Source: Lunularia cruciata
Lineage: Eukaryota; Streptophyta; Marchantiopsida; Lunulariales; Lunulariaceae
Direction: 5' to 3'
Assembly (NCBI GenBank): GCA_948567375.1
Contig: OX419760.1
Coordinates: forward strand, 31,682,001 to 31,746,000
Length of the DNA stretch: 64,000 bases
Part shown: positions 1 to 9,899 of the stretch, one piece after another
Layout of the letters: each line of letters begins with the position of its first letter
How positions within the stretch are numbered: the stretch's first letter is position 1
Program-made: the position numbers and the translations under genes
The notes under the pieces: model-generated
The model's database searches: none
Told to the model about the DNA's origin: nothing
Seen by the model: only the letters and a program-made list of their open reading frames with translations

Positions 1-1654
1 TAAAGCAATTTCATGTCATCAAGATACACTATACTATATTTGTTAGAGGAGCCTTGAGAAAATGTTGAGTAGAGAAAGCAAACATAAGAGAGGCACGTGT
101 GAGATAATAATAAAAAATCAATTTGGCATAGGTATAATTTTAAATGAAATGAAGAATGATAAGAACTTCAATGCAAAATGATTTTTGTTTGACATGATAA
201 GATTTTTGGATCATGCATTAAATAAGTATCAAACCACATCATGACCAATTTTGCCTAAAGCTCTTAAGACATAATCTAGCTAACTATCATAATATATAGG
301 CCAAATGTTTATGTCATAAATAGAAAATCACAAGTAAATATTATTTCTTTTTACCTTCAATAAAAATTAATCTAATTATCAAATTCACTTATTTTTTTGT
401 ATTTCTTTATGGGTTGATGAATATTTTTAGCTTCTAAGGTAATTATATATATTTATCTAATCTTCTAGAGATTTTTTTAAGCATTTTGAACATATTACCA
501 ATTTGTAGGTGTATGCTTCAAACACTAAATCCAATTCCATTTTCTTCATGAGCTCATTTAACAAATCTAGCTAATACTCAACAAATCTAGTTTATACTCT
601 TCAAGATGTAGATATGACCATTCATTTGATATTGAGATGGATTTGGAATTATTATTTTTTCAATTTTGGATTTAAAATTATAAGATTTAATAGAAATACA
701 CTATTAACATCCAAAAATATTCATTCAAACTCCAATAAATATAAACCATCCACAATAGACCTTACAAGGTTATTCATATGTCTTTGGTATATTGTGCACA
801 ATGAATAAAAGCCCAAATAATATATATGCATTATTGTATCTTGTGCTTCTAACAGCTCTTGAGATTTAGAAGATCTTAGTTAGATATCTAAAATATAATT
901 AAATATTACCTATAATATTTATTATTTTTAATTATTTCCTCTATTTTATATTTCAAAAATCCATGAAAGATATTCAAGATTTGATTAACTTTGACCTCTA
1001 AATTTTGGTGATGTAGTTTGTTGATGGAAGTGTAACTTTCAATATTTTATTAAATTTTTCTTGTAAAATTTGGTGACAATGTTTGGTAGTACATGTACAT
1101 TATTGCATACTTCCTTGAGTTATTTCAGATGTCATTTTCAGTTAATCATGTTTTATCATCAAAATCTATCTTGATTTCTTTCTTCAAAAAATTTAGAAAA
1201 TTTTCATCCTCATGATCAAACAAAGCATTGAGATCTTTTTGAAGTAAAATCACTAGATGAGAATTTAAATGCTTCCAAGATCCAAATTTTAGAGACAGAA
1301 TACTGCCAAATTTTCAAGTCAACCGGATTTGCCTGCATTTTCTTTACATGATTCTCACCTTTATTTCTCCTTGCAAATCATGATTTAATCCTTACGTTTG
1401 TTTTCTTTCATGTTTGCTTCATACATCCTTTTTTCATTCTGACATTATTATGGATCTTCAATTGGATTTAGTGTCTATATTTTTCCATATACATTACCAC
1501 TTGACCATCCATTATCAATTATCATACCATTTAGGAAATTTAGGCTCGTCCTTTTCTCATATTCACTTTACAAATAAGCCATAAATACAATTGAAAAATA
1601 AAGGATAATAAATTAGATATCCTTGTAAATAGTGTAAAAGACATAAATAGATCA

Positions 1655-1656
<2 letters not shown>

Positions 1657-1709
<53 letters not shown>
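1657..1709. repeat. (TA)n microsatellite
   Basis: An uninterrupted alternating AT tract of about 53 bases. The Ile/Tyr-rich open frame that crosses it on the minus strand is a by-product of the repeat and not a gene. Confidence 0.97.
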
Positions 1710-1710
<1 letters not shown>

Positions 1711-2534
1711 CATAAAAAATATGGATATGGAAAGATGTGTATTTATAAATGTTAAAAAGACCTGGATTTTCATTGGGATTCACTTGAGAAAGTTTTTTTT
1801 ATCTTTGGAAGTTAGCCATTGACAATGTATATAAAATACCCACCAATACTTCAAATCTGTATTTGGCACTTGATAAATAATTTATATAAATGGAATATTC
1901 TACAAAGTATTTAATTTCTGCATAAGAGTTGTGTAAAAAATATTATTATACTCAATAATAACGACAAACAATGAATTAGCGTATGGGAAAGGAGTAGATT
2001 TAAAGATGGTTATTACGAATTCATGGACAAATGGAAGATCTTGATATTCAAAGAGAAGTGATTGATCATAAGCTTATAAAGAATGAAGGAGCTCCAAGAT
2101 TAATAAGTACTATAAAATGAATGTTTTAGCTAACTGTAATTTTCTTCATTGTTTATGATTAACATAGAGTTCCCAATAATAAAACTGATGGATTTTTAAC
2201 GTTTTAAAAATAGTGTGTATTCCATAGAAAGATATAAATTGAAAATAATAAATTACAAAATTACGATTAATTCAAACCTCACTGCATATTTATCTAGATG
2301 GAATATACCACAATGAATATGAATATTTGGTAGAAGATCCAAATTTAATTTTTTTTAAATGATGGATTTTAGATCCGCATAATTTAGCCCAACACTAGAT
2401 GGGTTAAACCATTCTCAAATAAGTCCATAACATTACTAGCATGGCTAATAATTTTGGTCAATAATAATATGCCTCCTTGGTTAGTACCTTTTTCAGATAT
2501 ATGGTTCTTTCTATTTATAGTAGTTATTATGTTT

Positions 2535-3035
2535 TAGGACATAACATAGATACATATCTAACTCTTCTTGCAGAAGAGTTATTTAAGTTGCAAGAAGTAG
2601 AACCACCTGCGATATCCTTATTAAGACGAGGTGAAATATCAAGTGAAAGCGTTATCATTATCATAATGAATAAGAAGTGACTACACTAGTTTAAGAATCA
2701 CATCTGGTCAAATGAGTAAGGAAAGCTTAGGTGACTCGTATGTGGATTTGGGGCGTCTAGTGATTATTCTATAGCTCTATACAACTAAGTGTTTTTGGGT
2801 CATCTTAGATGGTTATCTAGAGGTATAAAAAGCCTTACCCATATGTATTAGAGATATGATGAAACCTGCTATATGTGAAGCAAATGTGCTAACTATACAA
2901 TTATTTTAAGAATTCTATGCTGAAGTAATTAATCCAAATGAACTTCAATTATTAAAGAAAAAGTTAAATTTAGCCTTAGTCTGTCAGAGATGTTTTTTTC
3001 ACATGCATTGATAGTACGATTTTTCGTATTAATGT
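2535..3035 (+). pseudogene. Decayed CACTA (En/Spm, TNP2-like) transposase fragment
   Basis: One frame gives an IDTYLTLLAEELFKLQ stretch, like the 'D-I-D-x-Y-L-x-P-L-x-E-E-L' segment of TNP2 transposases. About 300 bases further, another frame gives a segment with MKPAICEANV, EFYAEVINPNELQLL and LALVCQR. Its layout matches the C-terminal TNP2 segment that ends before the cysteine/His-rich part. Several stops and frame changes separate the pieces, so this is a relic. The family link is from remembered motif patterns only; the terminal CACTA repeats were not found. Confidence 0.45.
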
Positions 3036-4544
3036 ATTTCGTGTTATAGTAATTATATTATTACATAAATACTTGTTTGATTTACTCTATCGGACTGCAT
3101 CTATCAATGTTAAAATGCTCTATCCATGATAGATTTTGAGCAGAATGGTATTTGACAAAACCGCTAATCCAAGTAGCAATTGTGGGTTTTACTATATAAC
3201 ATATGGGTAAACAACCTATACACTAAATCTGGACTTATCCAAACTTTCTTAGATATTTCAAGTTCAAAAATTTAGACTTTTAGTTAAATTAATTGAACAT
3301 TTAGATGAAAATTTTTCACTGTATAATATAAAATGAATTAATAATATTTTTAATATATAATTAATAATTTATTTTGGTTATTATTTCTAGGAGAAAATAT
3401 TTAATTTACTCAAAAAATAGGATGCAGATAAATAATATCTTCTTATGTGTGTGTAAATATATACACCAAAAAATTCAAAGATATAAAATTCTCAATAGAT
3501 AATAAATTTAAAATAAACAAAGAATAAAATTTACTTATGTTAGCATTATAACCTAATAATATCATACAATATCTGATTCATAAGCAAGTTATATTTATTT
3601 CCTGATATACTATAAATTTGTATGTCTTGATATACTAAAAAAATCTGAAATTAAGATACACTCCTATCTTCCTAATAATAAATAAAACATAAATCATGAT
3701 GTCTTAAATAAATTAAATATGTGTGTCATTTAAACTCACACGTTCAACTAAAATTCTATCTAGCAATAAATTAGATTCTAGTTTGTGCAAGAAAATCTAA
3801 TGTTGTTTGTCTAGGCACTTCAAGTTCTTTTTATATGCTCAGATATAGCTTTACTTTTTGAAGAAAGCTACCATCATCTCTAATTATCCACTTATGTTGC
3901 CATAATCAAAAAAATATTGTTCTACCAAAACTCATTTCTTTTACATAATTATTACATTTACGTACATTGGACATATTAAAGAGTTGGTATTTTGCATGCC
4001 ACTTATCGTAGTTAATATACACTATTTCTCCCTTTATAAGACTAAGTCTTGGCTTTACTTTTTCAAAAAGATACAAGCATCTCATATTGCATCTCCAGAT
4101 ATCTACATATGTAATAAAATAAAATAACGGATGTTTCTCCCACAACTCATCTTCTTGTATTTAATCATTCTGTTTGTGCACAGAGGATTTACAAAGAGTT
4201 TGTGTTTTGCATACCACTATTCGTTTATGAACTTATTGTAGTTAACTTACCTTTTTCATGAGACCAATTACTCATCCAATCAACTAAGATGCAGTAGGTT
4301 AGGTTAGCTAAAAGATGGTTTGTTGGTGATTCGCTTGAAATTTTCAAGGGATTCGTTTGCAAGTCCTTGTCCAAATGAATATTTCACAAAATTCAATAAT
4401 AAGTACCATTAATAGCTTTTTTTAATTCCTTGCAAAAAATTGATGAATTTTCAAAATATTTTTAGTTGAAAATATCATCTTTGGTTTTGTAGGGGAAGAA
4501 ATATTTCCAATACCTAATTATTTATTCCATTCATGAATTTGAAA

Positions 4545-4571
4545 TAATAATAAATAAATAAATAAATAATA
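4545..4571. repeat. (AAAT)n short tandem repeat
   Basis: A run of about six AAAT/AATA units in AT-rich DNA. Simple-sequence repeat with no other signal. Confidence 0.85.
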
Positions 4572-6095
4572 TTTTCTCATAACTAGGCTAGATATTTGAG
4601 CTTTTAGGTGCACTTCTTGCTCTCTCTCCAACTATTCTTGCATATTTGTGATTCTCTTATGCATCAATTTGATCTTGAAGATGGTACATTTCTCACACTT
4701 TGCAAAAGCATTACTCTTTTGAAGTAGATGTCTCTCCGCATTATCTCTCTACATAGTGTAATACTTTGAATACAATATCTTTTCAACATCAATCATATTT
4801 ATCTTTGTTATCAACTCTTAAAAAAAATTTCTCCCTTTGTGTGTAACATAAAACCAATCAATAGACTAAATTATCAATACCTCTACCTTGAGTGTTATCA
4901 TATGTTACATGAGGAATAACTTTACTAAGGGTAGAGAGAAACTTGACATGATGGCTTTTGCAACCATAGAGGAGAGTTATGGTTTCCCTCAACCTTTTGT
5001 TACCATAGAAACAAACGCTTTATACCTAAGGTGCAGTCTTATAAAAAGAAAAAAATTCAAACAAGAGAAGTTATAAATTGTATGGGAATTTTTCATTCAG
5101 ATGATTGTTTTAGAGAAAATCATTTGTCCATGTTATACTGTTATACTTGCTTATCAATATAAGCATCAACAAGAGAATATATGACTTGTATAACTATTGA
5201 AATCCATACCATAATACTAACTACAACAGTCTTTGATGCACTCATAGCTTTATTTTCTACAACACTCACTAGGATAACAAGCAATTAAGAAACATAATTC
5301 ACGGTCTGAATAGTAACATAGTTAGCGGTTTCTTTTCTTTATCCTTGTGGCTTTCAATATGGATCAGGTTTCAATCTCTTCTCTCACTCGTTAGAATCCC
5401 TTCAGTACCAAAGAAATCACATTGTTTTATTTTTTTTGCACTTTCTAGTGACTTTTTTCTTTTTTTCTTTTTGGTTCGGAGTTGCTGATAAAGAATGAGT
5501 TTGGAGTATTGATAAACCGATAAAATAAGATACTCTTTTACTATTATTATGTTCTAGCAGACTACCTAAACTAAGCCATTATATCTTTCAAGAGAGAGAT
5601 CAAAATTGAAAAAGAATTATTGGAAGAGCTAAATGAATACCACGAGCCCAATTACTCGAATAGACAGTATAAAATTATTCTTCCTAGGATGCTTTATGAC
5701 CAATGCTGGTCCGAGATGGTGATAATGTTATTTACCCTGCGTGAATATTCTAGAATAACATTCTTAACTGCAAGAGGGCAAGAGTTTAAGTGAAATTCCA
5801 GTCCACGTATAGAACATATAATTTATAGAACTTAGACTTGGCATCCTTTAAAAGTCCATTTTCACCCAAGCAACTACACAAATTCAAGTCCACTATTTCT
5901 CCCGAAGCACCATCCCACTCCGTGGCATTTTCCGTTGCAAAGCCAAAATAATCTCATGGTGGAGAAGTATAAAGAGGGGCTAAAATAAAAATTCCGTAAC
6001 AACTCTAAGGAAACCCAATGCTCAAAAACCACGGATGATTACGGAGATGAAACTTACTTGGATAACTTATTCCTTAGCCTCCTTATCGAAACCAG

Positions 6096-6251
6096 TGGCC
6101 AACAATGGTGCTGTAGGGCAGATTCCTCTTACCGATATTGTTGGGGCGTAGCCCCGCATTTTACCCCCTCCTTTCTCTTTGCGGCATTACGGGTCTTCCC
6201 ATCCTTCTTGTTATCCTTCGCGGTCGCCTTTCCTTTTGATGGCCAACAATG
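6096..6251 (+). mobile_element. Short 3'-tail copy of the non-LTR retrotransposon, with 12-bp TSD
   Basis: A 132-bp insert (6108-6239) is flanked by an exact 12-bp direct repeat, TGGCCAACAATG, at 6096-6107 and 6240-6251. The insert contains GGGGCGTAGCCCC, then GGGTCTTCCCATCCTTCTTG, then CGCGGTCGCCTTT near its 3' end. The same order occurs at the 3' end of the retrotransposon near 12.6-12.7 kb. Exact target duplications of variable length and a variable 5' end with a fixed 3' end are what target-primed reverse transcription leaves. It may be a 5'-truncated copy or a SINE-like derivative. It lies about 0.75 kb upstream of the TPR gene's start codon. Confidence 0.85.
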
Positions 6252-6987
6252 AGCCCCTTTATAGATTCGTACATGCGTCCAAATGGCAATAGGATCGAAA
6301 ATATGTGTCAAGGAGAGTTATGAAAGAAATTCTTTGCATCGGTGCCTTTCCAACAACTGAGACCTTTAGCTCTCACAATCCTGTCATCTCCAGCTCCACA
6401 AACAGCCACAATGGAAACCGGAAACTCATAGCCAACGGAGCGGGGCACGTCCATCACACAGGCAGTGATGAGAGAACAGTACATGTGGCCAAATCACGGG
6501 TGTCAACGAAGACAATCTCACGGTCGTCGGAGTTCCAATTTGACAAGACTGTGATCGTCACACGTGGCCACCTTACCTGAACTTGTTTCACCTCCAGCCA
6601 GGGCTTCACGCATCTTTTAGCGTAGGACCGGGCTTCGTACGCAGTGTTTGATCATCTCCAAAGAGCGGTCGGTAGTGGGAAAGGGCACTCAGTCTTCAGT
6701 CCTGACGCCAGGATCTCAAGGGCCCAGAGTACTAGTTGTTTTAAGCTTTTTGTGCAGATGAGAACACAGGGTTGAATTTGTCTAGGATTTTGCGGCTGCA
6801 AAACTGGTTCGAGGCTTGTGGATGGTGGCGTTGTTGCTGGGGTTTGGTTGAGGAGACTGGATTGTTGGGTTTCTGAGGGGTTGGAGCGGCAAAGAATTGG
6901 TTTCAAGTGTTTGGATGTTGGAGCTCTTGGTGGCATTGGCATTAACAGTGTTGGTTTTGGGATTTGGTTTCGCAGTGGAGCAGGGAA

Positions 6988-9106
6988 ATGCATTCGCAGG
7001 CGGTTTCTGGCAGCGCAGGCTTGTTACAGAATGGTAGCTGGAGAGAGGGTCATGGAGAGTCCACAGGTGGACTTAAAGATTTGGGGTCAAATTTAGTTGG
7101 TATTAGAATTCCTCTCAGTTTGAAAAGGCAAAAGTGGGGACATTGTAACCTGTCATTGTCGACAAATTCTCGAGTTTCTGCCATTCGAAAACAGACTTGC
7201 TGTGAACTCCCTTCGTTTGAGGGAGACACGAGGTTGATCGTGGACCGGACAGAGAATTTAGAACTTCCTCGTCTACCATTATCTATTATCATCCAGAGAG
7301 TGTTTAATAGATGTTTGGACGTTTTGGGTTTAAACTCGTCAGCTGACTGGTCGAAGTGGATTGTAATTTCCGTCCTTGCTTCTTCTGTGCTGCTCTGCAC
7401 TCCTCAAGCTGATGCCAGAGGAATCTTTGGACCGAAAGAAGCTGGAAATGCACCCCCTGTTACTGATTTTGCCGTGTCGGAAAAAGACAAGCAGGCTAGT
7501 GAGGACTTCTCTGCTAGGGTATCGGTAGCTGTGGATCTATTAGAGAAGGGGAAGGACGCTCAAGCTCGCGGGGACTTTTGCCAAGCGCTGGACTTTTTTG
7601 AAGAGGTTTGTGGTCGTTCGTGCCTACATACTGATCATAGTATCTGGTGTGTCCTTCATATTGTCCAAACTTCTTCTTCTTTTGTTTTCCTGGATCTTTG
7701 TTGGTGAAATTTGCCAACCATTGAATCCTGCTCTAACTTTTTAGTTAGACTAAAGTACAAGCAATGATGACCCTGTGCACATGAAACTGATAACTCTGGT
7801 TTCTTTCAAAGTGTTTCATGCTACTTGGATTTGACTAGAACTTGAGTTTGGGCTATTTGGGGAAAGTTAGAATAATAAATTGGAACCTGTCAGATAAGAG
7901 ATTTACAATATTGTTAACCACGTGACTGCTCACATCCTTTCAGAAAAGTGTTACTACTTGAATTACCATGCAGCCAAAAACAAATTCTTCCCTAGTCTCG
8001 AGAATTCTCTTGCTCACTGTCCTTCTATTGGGTTCAGGTTACACAAACAGCAGGTGACTTGGCTTTAGCGGAGTATGCCAGAGTAGGTCATGCCGTGACA
8101 TTATACGAAATTGGGGACCGAGGTCAAGCGATAGTAGAGATGGAGGACGTATCAATTGCACTGAAAGGCTATCCAGGTAAATAGCCAGCCTTCAGCTCGT
8201 GTATGCAAGTTGAGTTTGTCCAAATGCAAGCAATGTCCTTTAACCCATGGGTTTATTAGGGAGGAGACGTGTTTACTATTTATATGAGCTATTTTAGAAG
8301 TGGTACTGCGAAATTCCTTTCGTTATGTGTGCAGTATAGTCTTCTCCAGTTCCCTTTGCCCGAAGGTAACTCCTTGGGTGGTTTGCCTCGGTCAAAGGAG
8401 TTTATGTACTGCACATGTCACCATGTTCCTCGTGACATCTTCCCTCATGAGACTAGATGCATTCTTTATTCAGTTTGCAGTTGGCTTCTTGAAATAACTA
8501 AATGCCATTCGAACTTCACAAGAGTGGTATTATAATTGTCATTCTTGTCTTAATCTACCTATTCCACAGGAATGTCTCTATTCAGATACTTCCTGGAAAT
8601 CCTTCAAGCAGCCTCGATGCTTGAAGACTGTTTAGCTGATGGTTATTAGCTTCTTTACCAGTTTGGTCTCAGCATCCAACGAATTCTTTGAAGTTTGGTG
8701 GGTTCCCAGAATTGTTACGTTCGTATGACTTCGAATTCTCCCTACCAGCATAAAACCATTAGGATTTCATCTACTGGTTTTCATTTATTCCTGGAATGTC
8801 TCCTCCTCAGAGACGTCAAGTTGGTTACTACATGCTTGCCTGTAAGTTATATCTATGTGAACAGGATATTACCTTTACTCAGGGAATCGATCTGACGTTG
8901 ATTGCTCGTGACTTTATGCAGAAATTCATGCTGCTCTAGCAGCAGCTTTGTACTCCGACAAACATGCACCGATGCCCGCAGAGAAACAGTTCAATATTGC
9001 TACCCTACTCGACCCCCGCTACACCGATATTAAGTGGGTTCAAAACACGAAACACTGGCCACCCAGTCTACTCAAATCTCTACAGAAGTTCATTTCCTTA
9101 CAATAG
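6988..9106 (+). CDS. Chloroplast thylakoid-lumen TPR-like protein
   Basis: Three exons: 6988-7605, 8038-8176 and 8922-9106, joined by GT-AG introns with consistent phase, giving about 313 aa. The first in-frame ATG after a stop at 6943 is 6988. An upstream exon supplying another start is possible. The first 120 residues are a Ser/Arg/Leu-rich transit-type region. A hydrophobic stretch near residues 124-140 ends in A-D-A-R, a lumen-type (AxA) cleavage site. After it come helical repeats (LLEKGKDAQARGDFCQALDF, and a second with LAEYARVGHAVTLYEIGDRG) that resemble tetratricopeptide units. The C-terminus, with HAALAAALY, ATLLDP and KHWPPSL, matches my memory of a conserved small TPR family of plant chloroplasts. 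Precise function is not known to me; a role in photosystem assembly or maintenance would be a guess. Confidence 0.82.
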
Positions 9107-9899
9107 AGTTGCACATATCACCATTAATTTTTCAGTGCCTAAAAATTTATTCATTTCATACTTAATGTGTCTACCATAATTTCCACTATAATGAGAACGA
9201 AATTCTCGGTTTTCGAAGGGCTTCCTTCTCCCATTTCTCATATATTGAGAATGAGAAGTCGACGCGTTTCTGTCACTGTCATCTTCTAACGAAGATTTTG
9301 CACGATTTTGCGATTGCGTTTTTCTTTATTCGTCCTCTTATGCAGTATTGTCCTTCTCACTGTACTTTTACCTCAAGTTTCCATACACTCTGTGTTTGTA
9401 TCACATGGATGCATTACTTTACGTATGATTTCCCAGGTTTCTTATTGGGTTGTCCAAAGTGAGAAATGTATACCCACCCATCTCGGAGGTGTAAAACACG
9501 AGGCCACATTAAGCTTCAACTGGACCACCTAGCGCTAGTAACATACACTTCCACATCAGTACGCATAGTTGGGACCACCATTCAAAGCTGTCAGAAAGCA
9601 AGCTGGATCAGTTGTTCAGCGCACACAAAGAGTGGTAGCCAGTAAAGTAAAAGTGTCCCCCGAATTCCAACATGAGTAAGCCGGTCAATCCCCATAATCA
9701 ATAACATACTATGCCCAATGAAGCGAAGGGGGTTTAAATTTAGACACATGTTCACTGTTCAAGGGAAGATATCACCCACCAGTTCTCACACGGAGCTTAG
9801 GTTTAAGGTGTTGTAAGTTTCTTTTCTGTTTCCGTTCCGCTGAGACTTACATTGATAGTACTCCATAGGAAGTATGTAAAGGCTAGTTATAGAACCTAT
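9107..9899. other. Intergenic spacer after the TPR gene
   Basis: Probably holds the 3' UTR of the TPR gene at its left end. No coding segment is supported. It contains a partly self-complementary stretch around 9190-9265 built on TTCTC/GAGAA words, with no further identity. Confidence 0.5.

Larger units (their letters stand above)
1..6095. other. AT-rich intergenic region, no confident host gene
   Basis: This stretch is strongly AT-rich with stop codons in all frames. The open frames present are short, low in complexity and resemble no family I recognise. It holds a TA microsatellite, an AAAT run near 4.55 kb and a decayed CACTA-like transposase fragment near 2.5-3.0 kb, listed separately. 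I see no tRNA, rRNA or other RNA gene. Confidence 0.6.

Noticed and set aside
1540-1773. Minus-strand frame with a long Tyr-Ile repeat
   Set aside because: It is the translation of the TA microsatellite; no conserved sequence on either side.
6129-6580. Overlapping frames on both strands near 6.1-6.6 kb
   Set aside because: They cross the retrotransposon tail and its target duplication and show no motifs; not coding.
7050-7717. Minus-strand frames over the TPR gene
   Set aside because: Antisense shadows of exon 1, whose plus-strand product is recognisable and spliced in phase.
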